Shown: positions 1 through 7,192, counted from the stretch's first letter. The stretch is 16,412 nt of DNA from CALGLS01 sp964508085 (GCA_964508085.1 CAZDTI010000189.1:1-16412); one strand, 5' to 3'. The notes: generated from the letters alone by a model not told the origin. Program-made: numbers and translations.

Positions 1-2
1 GA

Positions 3-482
3 ATGCGTAATTTTCGATATGTAGAATATCACGGATTTGCACATCTTAGAGTTGGTGTTTTCATTTTCTTAATCGCCGTCATTTATGGATTATACACTGT
101 TTATAAAAAAGTGGAAGAACAGCGCAGTCTTTACTATCTAGTTCATAAAAATTCTTGGATGGTTTATGGATTATTGATTCTAACGAGTCTGGTTAATTGG
201 GACGTCGTCATCACCCGCTACAACATCGCCACACAAACGATTAAACCGCTCCACATTACTTTCCTGGCCAGAAGTTCTTCTGATAAAAACTTGTTCTTCC
301 TGGAGCAAAACACAGAAGAAATCATAAGGCAATTACCAGAGGGCTATACAGCAGAAGGACTGAACGACCTCTTTGAATGGAAAAGAACAAGCATCCGATT
401 AAAAGAAAAAACCTACAGTTGGTTATCCTGGAACTATGCCGACCATAGAAATAAAGAATGGCTGAATAAAAAGCCGAACTAA
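3..482 (+). CDS. C-terminal part of a DUF4173/DUF4153-type integral membrane protein (5'-truncated by window edge)
   Basis: The reading frame is open from the first base, so the ATG at position 3 is probably internal and the true start lies upstream of the window. Visible are two hydrophobic segments (about residues 15-36 and 50-70), the second followed by the sequence NWDVVITRYN, and then a soluble tail of about 85 residues rich in charged and aromatic residues. The YHGFAHLRV stretch before the first helix and the NWD..I..YN motif after the second resemble the C-terminal region of DUF4173/DUF4153 membrane proteins of Bacteroidota. The function of these families is not established. Placement rests on short motifs recalled from memory, so the family is moderately sure; membrane location is well supported. 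Confidence 0.6.
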   Translation: MRNFRYVEYHGFAHLRVGVFIFLIAVIYGLYTVYKKVEEQRSLYYLVHKNSWMVYGLLILTSLVNWDVVITRYNIATQTIKPLHITFLARSSSDKNLFFLEQNTEEIIRQLPEGYTAEGLNDLFEWKRTSIRLKEKTYSWLSWNYADHRNKEWLNKKPN

Positions 483-548
483 AATTCCTATCAAAAACAC
501 CTCCCATTCCTTAAGCAATTCCCTATCTTCACCCCCGCAAAAAACACA

Positions 549-614
549 AGACTCTGGCAGGAGTTAAACCATTATAAACCCCGAGCCACAACTCAGGGCT
601 CGCAAAAAAAACAT
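549..614 (+). promoter_or_regulatory. Putative structured 5' leader of the carboxylase gene (leader copy A)
   Basis: This stretch, directly before the ATG at 615, aligns over its whole length with 3850-3918, which sits directly before another gene. Shared parts in order are AGACTCTGG (549-557), a run around TAAAC, a CCCC-started hairpin, GGGCT(C/A)GCAAA, an A-rich run and ACAT(atg). In this copy GACTC/GAGTT can pair around a TGGCAG loop, and CGAGCC (582-587) can pair with GGCTCG (597-602). No promoter matching the consensus well lies just upstream; the nearest candidate, TATCTTCA at 524-531, is weak. An RNA-level regulatory role is an inference; I do not recognise a named riboswitch class. 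Confidence 0.5.
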
Positions 615-2171
615 ATGTCCAAGACAAAAGATACCCTAGCAGAAAAAATGGAAGCGGCCAAACTAGGCGGTGGCCAAGCCAGAATAGATAAACAACACAA
701 AAAAGGCAAACTCACAGCCCGTGAAAGAATTCATTTCTTATTAGACGACGGTTCTTTCGAGGAAATCGGAATGCTCGTCACCCACCGAACAAAAGACTTC
801 GGGATGGAAGACCAAATCTTCTATGGTGATGGCGTTGTTACCGGCTACGGGACAGTAAATGGGAGATTGATCTATGTCTTTGCACAAGACTTCACCGTCT
901 TCGGAGGCTCTCTGTCAGAAACACATGCAGAGAAAATTGTCAAGATAATGGACTTAGCCATGAAGGTTGGTGCCCCCTTAGTTGGCCTCAATGATTCTGG
1001 AGGAGCCCGTATTCAGGAAGGGGTTCGTTCTCTAGGAGGTTATGCTGATATTTTCTATAAGAATGTAATGGCTTCTGGCGTTATCCCTCAAATTTCTGCC
1101 ATCATGGGCCCTTGTGCAGGAGGAGCGGTCTACTCCCCTGCCATGACTGATTTTACCATTATGGTAGAAAATTCTAGCTACATGTTCGTTACTGGACCTA
1201 ACGTAGTAAAAACAGTAACCAATGAGGAAGTCACCTCTGAAGAATTAGGTGGTGCAAATACACACGCGACCAAATCCGGTGTCACTCATCTCACCGCTGC
1301 TAATGATATTGATTGCATTGAAAAAATAAAAACGCTACTCAGCTTTCTTCCACAAAACTGTGAAGATGCCCCGGCTAAGCTACCTTATGAAGTAGGAAAC
1401 GAAGTAAGAGAGGTTTTAGAAAATATCATCCCAGAGAGTGCTAATCAACCTTATGATATGCGGGAGGTCATCGAAGGCATTGTAGATGTAGCGGCCGAGA
1501 ATGGAACAGCCTTCTTTGAAATCCATAAAGACTACGCGGAGAATATTGTCGTAGGATTTTCCCGAATTGCGGGCCGTAGTATTGGCATTGTGGCTAACCA
1601 ACCTATGAGTTTAGCAGGTTGTTTGGATGTAGAGAGTTCTAAAAAAGCTGCACGCTTTACTCGCTTCTGTGATTGCTTCAATATTCCTTTGCTGGTGCTA
1701 GTTGATGTACCAGGTTTTTTGCCAGGAACCAATCAGGAATGGAATGGAATTATTGTAAACGGAGCCAAATTGTTATATGCGCTTAGTGAAGCAACCGTTC
1801 CGCGTATTTCTGTTATCACCAGAAAAGCTTATGGAGGGGCATATGATGTTATGAACTCCAAACACATTGGTGCGGATATGAACTTTGCTTTCCCTTCTGC
1901 CGAGATTGCGGTGATGGGTGCCAAAGGAGCTAGTGAGATCATTTTCCGAAAAGAAATAAAGGATGCAGAAGATCCTGCGGCCAAATTGTTAGAAAAAGAA
2001 GCAGAGTATGCTCGCTTATTTGCGAATCCTTATAGTGCAACACAACGTGGTTTTGTAGATGAGGTTATTCAACCAAAGGATACGCGCCGAAAGTTGATCA
2101 AGGCTTTTGCAATGTTGGAGAATAAAGCAGTGGTATTGCCGAAGAAGAAACATGGGAATATTCCGTTGTAG
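615..2171 (+). CDS. pccB: Acyl-CoA carboxylase carboxyltransferase (beta) subunit, probably propionyl-CoA carboxylase
   Basis: This subunit transfers the carboxyl group from carboxybiotin to an acyl-CoA; in most Bacteroidota relatives propionyl-CoA gives methylmalonyl-CoA, linking propionate and odd-chain/branched catabolism to succinate. The 518 residues are the usual length for biotin-dependent carboxyltransferase beta chains. An N-terminal crotonase-like half carries GGSLSETHAEK, NDSGGARIQEG (N126 on) and GPCAGGAVYSPA (G165 on); the latter glycines form the first oxyanion hole. The C-terminal half carries VPGFLPG and KAYGGAYDVM (GG at 407-408) for the second oxyanion hole. The ATG at 615 is supported by the typical KLxxR-type N-terminus and by the leader ending just before it. 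No biotin carboxylase or biotin carrier gene is adjacent, so its partner must be elsewhere. Methylmalonyl-CoA decarboxylase alpha (MmdA) and related acyl-CoA specificities cannot be excluded from motifs alone. Confidence 0.93.
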   Translation: MSKTKDTLAEKMEAAKLGGGQARIDKQHKKGKLTARERIHFLLDDGSFEEIGMLVTHRTKDFGMEDQIFYGDGVVTGYGTVNGRLIYVFAQDFTVFGGSLSETHAEKIVKIMDLAMKVGAPLVGLNDSGGARIQEGVRSLGGYADIFYKNVMASGVIPQISAIMGPCAGGAVYSPAMTDFTIMVENSSYMFVTGPNVVKTVTNEEVTSEELGGANTHATKSGVTHLTAANDIDCIEKIKTLLSFLPQNCEDAPAKLPYEVGNEVREVLENIIPESANQPYDMREVIEGIVDVAAENGTAFFEIHKDYAENIVVGFSRIAGRSIGIVANQPMSLAGCLDVESSKKAARFTRFCDCFNIPLLVLVDVPGFLPGTNQEWNGIIVNGAKLLYALSEATVPRISVITRKAYGGAYDVMNSKHIGADMNFAFPSAEIAVMGAKGASEIIFRKEIKDAEDPAAKLLEKEAEYARLFANPYSATQRGFVDEVIQPKDTRRKLIKAFAMLENKAVVLPKKKHGNIPL

Positions 2172-2180
2172 CGTGAAGGG

Positions 2181-2300
2181 GTAGATCATGGTGGATGAGG
2201 GCAGATGAGGGTAGATAAGGGTTTCCCACTAACGCTTTATTATCGCGAACTAAGGTAACCCTTATCTGCCATTATCCACCATCATCCGCCCTTATCTGCC
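2181..2300. repeat. Inverted pair of four-unit decamer tandem arrays
   Basis: Left arm 2181-2220 is four 10-nt units (gtagatcatg, gtggatgagg, gcagatgagg, gtagataagg), consensus roughly GYRGATRAGG. Right arm 2261-2300 is four units of the reverse complement (cttatctgcc, attatccacc, atcatccgcc, cttatctgcc). The two arms can pair over about 45 nt with scattered mismatches; the innermost GATAAGGGTT (2214-2223) and AACCCTTATC (2258-2267) pair perfectly around a 34-nt loop. It lies between the carboxylase stop codon and the symporter start, where it could act as a transcript-stabilising or terminating hairpin. That role is inference. Confidence 0.85.
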
Positions 2301-2344
2301 TCCCTTTAAAACAAAAGTCAACTTAACCAGAACAACCAATTCAT

Positions 2345-3577
2345 ATGTCAATACACTGGAAGGTGCTCATCGGAATTATAAGCGGATTAATACTAGGCTA
2401 TATCGCTAGCTTTTCTGAGATGGGAGTAGGTTTTGTTCAGGATTTTGTCAAACCTTTTGGAACTATTTTTATTCGGGTTTTGAAATTAATTGCAGTTCCT
2501 TTGGTCTTTGTTTCTTTAGCCAAAGGGATTACTGAGTTGAAGGACATTAGGCGCTTGTCTAGTCTGGGTGGCAAAACGATCTTTTGGTATTTGTGTACGA
2601 CGGTCATGGCTGTTATAATTGGATTGCTGTTAGTAAACCTATTCCAACCCGGTGCTGGCTTAGACATTGCTGCGTTACAAAGCTTGACTCCCGAAACGGT
2701 AGATTTCAGTAGTAAAATAAGCAAAGGAGATGGACCACTTGACTTTTTTGTACGAATGGTTCCAGATAATATCTTTGCTGCGTTGAGTGACAATGGTCGA
2801 TTATTGCAAGTCATCTTTTTCACCGTTTTGTTTAGTGTTGCTTTATTGATGATCCCGGATGAAGATCAGAAGCCAGTGGTAAAACTCATTGAGTCGCTGA
2901 ATATGGTAATGTTGAAAATTGTGGATCTGATCATTGCCTTTTCGCCCTATGCCGTCTTTGCTTTAATGGCTACTTTGATTGTGGAGATTAAAGATCCTGC
3001 TATTTTCAAGGCATTACTCAATTACTCGCTCACCTTGCTATTTGGGATGTTGGTGCTGCTTATTATTTATCCGCTTTTAGCGAAATTTATTGCAGGAATG
3101 CCATTGCAAAAATTCGTAAAGGGGATTATACCTGCCCAATTGGTGGCACTAACCACCAGTTCTTCCATGGCAACCCTACCCGTGACAATGGAATGCGCTG
3201 TAGATAATTTGGAAATAGACGATGAGATTGTCAGTTTTGTCTGTCCCATTGGTGCTACCGTGAATATGGATGGAACCAGTTTGATGCAAAGTATTGCGGC
3301 TGTTTTTGTTTGCCAAATTATTGGCTTGGATTTAAGTGTCACGGATCAATTGGTGATTGTAGTGACAGCTACTATGGCCTCCATCGGGGCTGCTGCTGCT
3401 CCAAGTGCAGGTATTGTTATGTTGGTAATGGTTTTGGAGTCCGTAGGGTTTCCATCCGACAAGCTTCCTTTGGCACTGACGATGATATTAGCTGTAGACC
3501 GTCCGTTGGATATGGCTAGGACGGTGGTGAATATTTCCGGGGATAGTTTTGTTAGTGTGGTGGTAGGGAAGAAATAG
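2345..3577 (+). CDS. Dicarboxylate/acidic amino acid:cation symporter (DAACS/SDF family, GltP/DctA type)
   Basis: An inner-membrane secondary transporter importing glutamate/aspartate or C4-dicarboxylates with H+ or Na+. The 410 residues are multi-spanning throughout and carry the full family signature set: serine-rich re-entrant loop HP1 (TTSSSMATLP, about 270), the NMDGT motif in helix 7 (N307), the HP2 loop with GAAAAPSAGIVMLVMVLES, and helix 8 DRPLDMARTVVNISGD starting at D385. By comparison with archaeal GltPh, D389, R392, T393 and N396 line the substrate site; arginine at 392 is the residue that reads an acidic side chain, so aspartate/glutamate or dicarboxylate is expected rather than neutral amino acids. 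The start at ATG 2345 gives a normal N-terminus beginning at the first helix. Exact substrate and coupling ion cannot be told from sequence alone. It is a single gene, separated from its neighbours by repeat-bearing spacers on both sides. Confidence 0.93.
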   Translation: MSIHWKVLIGIISGLILGYIASFSEMGVGFVQDFVKPFGTIFIRVLKLIAVPLVFVSLAKGITELKDIRRLSSLGGKTIFWYLCTTVMAVIIGLLLVNLFQPGAGLDIAALQSLTPETVDFSSKISKGDGPLDFFVRMVPDNIFAALSDNGRLLQVIFFTVLFSVALLMIPDEDQKPVVKLIESLNMVMLKIVDLIIAFSPYAVFALMATLIVEIKDPAIFKALLNYSLTLLFGMLVLLIIYPLLAKFIAGMPLQKFVKGIIPAQLVALTTSSSMATLPVTMECAVDNLEIDDEIVSFVCPIGATVNMDGTSLMQSIAAVFVCQIIGLDLSVTDQLVIVVTATMASIGAAAAPSAGIVMLVMVLESVGFPSDKLPLALTMILAVDRPLDMARTVVNISGDSFVSVVVGKK

Positions 3578-3611
3578 TTTTTCGTATCTGAGCAAATATT
3601 AAAATGGAGAT

Positions 3612-3704
3612 AGATTTCTCGATTTCGCTGCACTTCACTCGAAATACAAAAGGGAATGCGCTCTCCTTTCCTCGACTCGCTGTGCTCGCTCGTAATGACA
3701 GGGA
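3612..3704. repeat. Partial copy of the interspersed TTTCTCGA.../ATTCCTCGA... repeat family
   Basis: The segment agatttctcgatttcgctg through ctcgaaatac, then tttcctcgactcgctgtgct through gtaatgacaggg, closely matches the reverse complements of the left-hand parts of the large element at 16065-16290. It is therefore a half-size relative of that element. Such GTCATTCCGAGC...CGAGGAATC and ATTTCGAG...CGAGAAATC modules are common intergenic repeats in Bacteroidota genomes (recalled, not searched). Within the 341-nt gap 3578-3918 the rest of the sequence holds only the promoter and leader listed separately. Open frames across it are not considered genes. Confidence 0.75.
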
Positions 3705-3808
3705 GGCTTGTTTCAGCAAAGGGTTCTGTAATCGTAGGAGAATTAACATAACCCCGACTCTGTTTTTAAGTCTTAGCTTAACAGGAGTAAAATTCTATTT
3801 ATTCTTAA

Positions 3809-3839
3809 TTTCATAATTATCCAGAAAATCTTACTTTTG
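3809..3839 (+). promoter_or_regulatory. Predicted Bacteroidota sigma-A promoter for the DUF1569-like gene
   Basis: The -7 element TACTTTTG at 3832-3839 matches TAnnTTTG exactly. TTTC at 3809-3812, 19 nt upstream, matches the -33 TTTG in three of four positions. Expected transcription start is near 3846, which is where the conserved leader copy B begins. This makes the leader a transcribed 5' untranslated region. Confidence 0.5.
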
Positions 3840-3849
3840 GAAAAATTCC

Positions 3850-3918
3850 AGACTCTGGAAGAATCAAACATTCATTACCCCCAAGCTTCCGCTCGTGGGG
3901 CTAGCAAATAAAAAATAC
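3850..3918 (+). promoter_or_regulatory. Putative structured 5' leader of the DUF1569-like gene (leader copy B)
   Basis: Second copy of the leader found at 549-614, with the same order: AGACTCTGG (3850-3858), an AAAC-containing linker, a CCCC...GGGG hairpin (CCCC 3878-3881 with GGGG 3897-3900; AGC 3884-3886 with GCT 3891-3893 around loop TTCC), then GGGGCTAGCAAA, an A-rich run and ACATG. The 5' end also forms the near-perfect dyad ttccaga-c-tctggaa (3846-3860). Loop sequences differ between the copies while flanking linear motifs are kept. The predicted start of transcription falls at its 5' end. RNA function is inference; a duplicated DNA-level control region is the alternative. Confidence 0.5.
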
Positions 3919-4371
3919 ATGCAAAACATCTTCGACCAAAAAGAAGCTCAACAAATCATCGACCGCATCAACCAACTATCCAAAGACAGCCAACCGAACT
4001 GGGGCAAAATGTCCGTTGATCAAATGCTGGCACACTGTAATGTCACCTACGACATGGCTTTCACTGACAAATATCCAAAACCGGGTGCATTCAAGACGTT
4101 TATGCTTAAGCTCTTTGTTAAAAGTGCTGTAGTCAATGAAAAGCCCTATCCGAAAAGTAGTCGGACCGCACCACAATTCATTATTGTTGGGGACAAAGAT
4201 TTTGAGAAAGAGAAACAAGAACTGATTGCCAACATTAATAAGACACAGCAACTGGGTAGTGCACATTTTGAAGGAAAGGTCTCTCACTCTTTTGGCTCCT
4301 TAACGGCTCAAGAATGGAACAATAGTTTTGCTAAGCATCTGGAGCATCATTTGGCGCAATTTGGCGTTTAA
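3919..4371 (+). CDS. DUF1569/DinB-superfamily protein
   Basis: About 150 residues, cytosolic, with no signal peptide. The N-terminal NWGKMSVDQMLAHCNVTYDM is the characteristic W-GKM-x-MLAHC block of DUF1569, and the tail HLEHHLAQFGV is the matching histidine-rich C-terminus. DinB-like proteins are four-helix bundles with a three-histidine metal site; the AHC histidine and histidines of the HLEHH tail are the likely ligands here. Biochemical role is unknown; relatives include thiol-dependent S-transferases and uncharacterised DinB-like proteins. I chose ATG 3919 over the in-frame GTG at 3895, because the conserved leader at 3850-3918 ends exactly before this ATG in the same way as at the carboxylase gene. 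It stands alone, faces the doxX gene and shares a terminator with it. Confidence 0.75.
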   Translation: MQNIFDQKEAQQIIDRINQLSKDSQPNWGKMSVDQMLAHCNVTYDMAFTDKYPKPGAFKTFMLKLFVKSAVVNEKPYPKSSRTAPQFIIVGDKDFEKEKQELIANINKTQQLGSAHFEGKVSHSFGSLTAQEWNNSFAKHLEHHLAQFGV

Positions 4372-4546
4372 GCACTTGCAATCAGTTACTTAGCTAAAAG
4401 TAAAGGGCTATCGATTTCCTCAATTTCAATAATTCGAGTAGTAACAAAAAACACAAAAGAAAATCTCGTCTGAGTAAAATTTTTTACTAGTAAATTAGTA
4501 TCGGTTAAAACTCACCAAAGTACATATTTCTCCCTACAGCCCACCA

Positions 4547-4590
4547 AAAAAGAAAAGCCTGACGCAAACGCATCAGGCTTTTCTTTTTTA
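4547..4590. terminator. Bidirectional intrinsic terminator between the DUF1569-like gene and doxX
   Basis: Stem AAAAGAAAAGCCTGACGC pairs with GCATCAGGCTTTTCTTTT with a single mismatch around the loop AAAC. It is flanked by A-runs on the left and T-runs on the right, so it reads as a terminator in both directions between two converging genes. The rest of the 4372-4612 spacer shows only the small palindrome TTTACTAGTAAA near 4485-4500. Confidence 0.85.
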
Positions 4591-4612
4591 GAAACTTAGG
4601 TAGGTTTACTCC

Positions 4613-4990
4613 CTATCCATTAATCATTGGCATATACTTCTCTTTGTTATCGAAAATTACCCAGAGATTAATTGCAAACAACACAAGCCCCATAATCAAA
4701 CCATCTTGTGCTTGTACAGCATGAAATAAAAATATCCCAAGAATTACCGGAAAAAGTACAATCGCGCCTAAAGCTCTGGTTTTTGGTATCATTAATAAAA
4801 CACCTCCTACTATTTCTGCAATAGCAACTAGGGCAATAATCCATCCTGAAGCTACAAGCGCTCCCATTGTTGCACTGGCAGCATCCGGCATTGGCGGCAT
4901 CTGCATGAATTGCAAAAATTTGTTCAAGCCAGAAACAGCCATCATCAAGCCTAATAGTACGCTAACACCTAATAGAATCTTGTCTTTCAT
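4613..4990 (-). CDS. DoxX-family membrane protein
   Basis: A 125-residue inner-membrane protein with four hydrophobic segments (about residues 5-24, 42-66, 71-92, 98-114). The first is followed by GLNKFLQF and the second contains AEIVGGVLLMIPKTRALGA, a pattern typical of the DoxX/DoxD family. DoxX relatives are small four-helix proteins tied in some bacteria to thiol/quinone redox or oxidative stress membrane complexes; the exact activity here is unknown. I start it at ATG 4990 (MKDKILLG); the longer frame to 5068 would add 26 residues of non-hydrophobic sequence without family character. It lies 97 nt downstream of the marR gene in the same direction, consistent with an operon whose regulator comes first. 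A short dyad TAGGT-ac-ACCTA (5060-5071) lies in the gap. Confidence 0.85.
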   Translation of the reverse strand: MKDKILLGVSVLLGLMMAVSGLNKFLQFMQMPPMPDAASATMGALVASGWIIALVAIAEIVGGVLLMIPKTRALGAIVLFPVILGIFLFHAVQAQDGLIMGLVLFAINLWVIFDNKEKYMPMING

Positions 4991-5087
4991 TTTGTATGTA
5001 TTTAGATTGTTAAAAAAATTGGTTACGTGTCGGCTATTTAAGTAATTCGGGTATAGTTGTAGGTACACCTATTTATTCAAAAAAATA

Positions 5088-5543
5088 TCAACCTCCTCTA
5101 AGCTTATCTAATAGTGTACTCAATTGGTTTGATTCCTCATCAGTTAGTTTATTAATTTTTACAATTTCAGTGATGGCGATCTTATCTATGGCTTCCAATA
5201 TAGAAAGTCCAAAATCTGTGATCGAAATGACATATTCTCTTCTGTCCAATTCTGAACGAAGCACTTCAATCATATTTTTAGTTTTCAACTTTTTCACAAT
5301 TAAAGTTACATTCGATTGACGAGCAATCATTCGCTCCAAAATGTCTTTTTGACACATACTTTCGGGATGTCTTCCCCGTAGAATACGTAATACATTGAAC
5401 TGCTCCTGTGTTAAGTTGTGCGGCTTCAGAATAGGTGTTATTTTATTATTCAACCAATTCGCGGTAAATAATATATTTACGTTTGCTTTTACCTGAGGGT
5501 ATTTAAAACTACTCTGCTTTATTTCTTTTTCAATGCTTGCCAT
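5088..5543 (-). CDS. MarR-family winged-helix transcriptional regulator
   Basis: A 151-residue dimeric DNA-binding repressor or activator. The fold is visible in order: N-terminal dimerisation helix (about 8-30), LTQEQFNVLRILRG (44-57), a recognition region RQSNVTLIVKKLKTKNMIE (75-93), the wing ELDRREYVISITDFG with the conserved D100-R101-R102, and the C-terminal dimerisation helices (112-150). MarR proteins typically answer phenolics, oxidants or other small molecules and control an adjacent gene and themselves; the downstream doxX gene is the obvious target here. One cysteine (C64) lies at the start of the helix-turn-helix region, so thiol-based sensing is possible but unsupported. The ATG at 5543 is about 16 nt after the predicted transcription start, leaving little room for upstream starts. 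Confidence 0.9.
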   Translation of the reverse strand: MASIEKEIKQSSFKYPQVKANVNILFTANWLNNKITPILKPHNLTQEQFNVLRILRGRHPESMCQKDILERMIARQSNVTLIVKKLKTKNMIEVLRSELDRREYVISITDFGLSILEAIDKIAITEIVKINKLTDEESNQLSTLLDKLRGG

Positions 5544-5565
5544 CTATTGCTGCTGTTTTATTACC

Positions 5566-5596
5566 CAAATATAACAAAAAGATTGTCTTTATCTAA
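5566..5596 (-). promoter_or_regulatory. Predicted promoter of the marR-doxX operon
   Basis: On the minus strand TATATTTG (5573-5566) matches the TAnnTTTG -7 element exactly, and TTAG (5596-5593) lies 19 nt upstream with one mismatch to TTTG. Just upstream a direct repeat AATAGCCTT occurs twice (starting 5595 and 5608, 13 nt apart), which could be a regulator site overlapping the -33 region. Confidence 0.45.
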
Positions 5597-5615
5597 TAGC
5601 CTTAGAAAATAGCCT

Positions 5616-5867
5616 TTAATCCTTTTTCTCAAATCTATTCAGAATTTTAGACTTAAAAAACAATCCGCAACAACCAATCGTAAAACTAATCAGAATAGCC
5701 GCATAGGTATTCGTTTTGAACATGGAGAGGAAAACAAGCATCATGACCAAAACGACCGAGGCGATATAAGTGGATTCTTTTTTATTTCGGGCAAAGTCGT
5801 CCTTATAACCGAAGTAGAAAAAAGCGAGAGAAACAAGACCCAGAATTATTTTTAATGAAAGCGTCAT
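5616..5867 (-). CDS. Small three-helix membrane protein of unknown function
   Basis: An 83-residue protein, almost entirely hydrophobic, with three predicted membrane segments (about 4-20, 33-50, 54-71), short charged loops (YKDDFARNKKES) and a basic tail (KSKILNRFEKKD). No catalytic motif or family is recognised. It shares direction with the cyclase upstream (spacing 70 nt) and with marR downstream, so it could be the last gene of the cyclase transcript. The clean hydrophobic/charged pattern argues that it is a real gene, but nothing beyond membrane location can be claimed. Confidence 0.6.
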   Translation of the reverse strand: MTLSLKIILGLVSLAFFYFGYKDDFARNKKESTYIASVVLVMMLVFLSMFKTNTYAAILISFTIGCCGLFFKSKILNRFEKKD

Positions 5868-5937
5868 TAGTTAGCGTGTTAGGTTTTATGTAGTGGTAAG
5901 TAGGGTTTGCATAAGAAACAATAATAAGGCTAATTTG

Positions 5938-7014
5938 TTACAATTCCTCAATCCCAAAAATCACTACTTCTTTCTCTTTACCTCGGAGCCTTTCTACGCC
6001 CATTTCCTTAGCAAGGAATTCATTCCTCAAATTTAATGCGTTTTTCAACTCTTGAGAAATTAACAGTCCCTCTTTAAAATCGTTGCAACGGCCCTGGATT
6101 CTAGCGGCAGTATTGAGGACATCTCCATGATAGGAAATTTCTTTCTTGAGAACACCGACCTCTGCTACAGTCACCTTTCCAAAATGAATTCCAGCTTTAA
6201 AGAAAGGTTGAACCCCATAATTTTCTGTGTAATATTCTTTTTTACTATCCAATAACTTTTGATAATCGAAATAACAAGCGACGCAGTGATTTTCGTTTAT
6301 TCCCTTATTTACTTTCCAAGTCAGAATAACTTCGTCTCCAACATACTGATAAATATCAGTATCATGTAATAAGAGAATATCGGTCAAATCAAAAAAACAA
6401 TCCTGAATCAAACGACTGAAACGGATATGTCCTAATTTTTCAGCAATGGTAGTAGAAGATTTCAAATCCAGGAACATAAAGATTCTTTCCTCTTCCCTAG
6501 GATGATGGTATTTCCCCCAAAACATATCCCAGAGCACTCCGGGGCCGCATTTGTAATTCAATTGTCTGATGAATGAAATAAGAGTACTAATAAAAAAGAG
6601 GTGCAATAAACCGGCAAGGAAGGTTATGGAGGTAAGCCATTTTCCAACCCGACTCCAAATAATTTTACCTTCCTGAAGAATCTGGTAAGTCATTACCGCC
6701 AACACCATGATCATAGCTCCCGTTACAAGGTAGGTCAGAATTTTTATTAAAATGAGATACCCAAAAGGTCGCTTTTGGAAAAAAGGCTTTTCAAAAAGCA
6801 ATTCAAAACTCGCGTATAAAACACCCATAAAAACACCTACCCCGATGTGAACCCCAATCTGAATATGGCGTCTGGGCCGCTCTATAAATTCGACGTATAG
6901 AAATTCATCAATACCATACTGCCTAAAAAAATAGAACATCAGCCAGGCCAAAATCCAAACAGTAATAATTTGAAAATAGAAAAAGACAACTGATTTAAAG
7001 TTTCTTCTGATCAT
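5938..7014 (-). CDS. Membrane-bound class III adenylate/guanylate cyclase
   Basis: A 358-residue protein with an N-terminal four-helix membrane region (about 8-30, 53-74, 85-110, 125-148) and a C-terminal class III cyclase homology domain (about 175-358). Metal-binding aspartates are D183 in FMFLDLKSS and D227 in YQYVGDEVILTW; the transition-state pair is N301 and R305 in GDVLNTAARI. All four are present, so the enzyme should be active as a homodimer making a cyclic nucleotide in the cytoplasm. The position before the second metal site that is lysine in typical adenylate cyclases appears here as glutamine (Q223), and the partnering position is a serine (S294), so the purine cannot be assigned with confidence. 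There is no recognisable sensor domain other than the membrane helices. Start ATG 7014 gives a normal basic-then-hydrophobic N-terminus. Confidence 0.88.
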   Translation of the reverse strand: MIRRNFKSVVFFYFQIITVWILAWLMFYFFRQYGIDEFLYVEFIERPRRHIQIGVHIGVGVFMGVLYASFELLFEKPFFQKRPFGYLILIKILTYLVTGAMIMVLAVMTYQILQEGKIIWSRVGKWLTSITFLAGLLHLFFISTLISFIRQLNYKCGPGVLWDMFWGKYHHPREEERIFMFLDLKSSTTIAEKLGHIRFSRLIQDCFFDLTDILLLHDTDIYQYVGDEVILTWKVNKGINENHCVACYFDYQKLLDSKKEYYTENYGVQPFFKAGIHFGKVTVAEVGVLKKEISYHGDVLNTAARIQGRCNDFKEGLLISQELKNALNLRNEFLAKEMGVERLRGKEKEVVIFGIEEL

Positions 7015-7043
7015 GTTTTACGTTTGGTTAATTGGGCATATAA

Positions 7044-7067
7044 AATCGTTCGAAATTAACAACGATT
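7044..7067. promoter_or_regulatory. Possible operator dyad upstream of the cyclase gene
   Basis: AATCGTT (7044-7050) and AACGATT (7061-7067) form a perfect 7-bp inverted repeat with a 10-nt spacer, about 30 nt upstream of the cyclase start codon. The spacing suits binding of a dimeric regulator on one DNA face. No consensus promoter was seen near it, so this is tentative. Confidence 0.3.
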
Positions 7068-7192
7068 CTACATTGATCAGAAAAAGGTACGCATATTCTT
7101 AAAAAGTACCAAAGAGGAAGTACTTTCTAGGGCTGTTAGAGGCAAGGAAAACATTAAAATTTGGTGGACAGATGATTCATTCTTTCATAGTC

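Noticed and set aside
549..614. Known riboswitch (preQ1, SAM, TPP, cobalamin)
   Set aside because: None of the conserved cores of these classes that I can recall are present; I therefore leave the leader unclassified.
2437..2823. 128-codon minus-strand open frame inside the symporter gene
   Set aside because: Antisense shadow of a well-conserved transporter; its sequence has no independent family pattern.
3604..3816. Open frames on both strands across 3552-3816
   Set aside because: They run through the interspersed repeat copy, their products are low-complexity translations of repeat modules, and they would overlap the predicted promoter.
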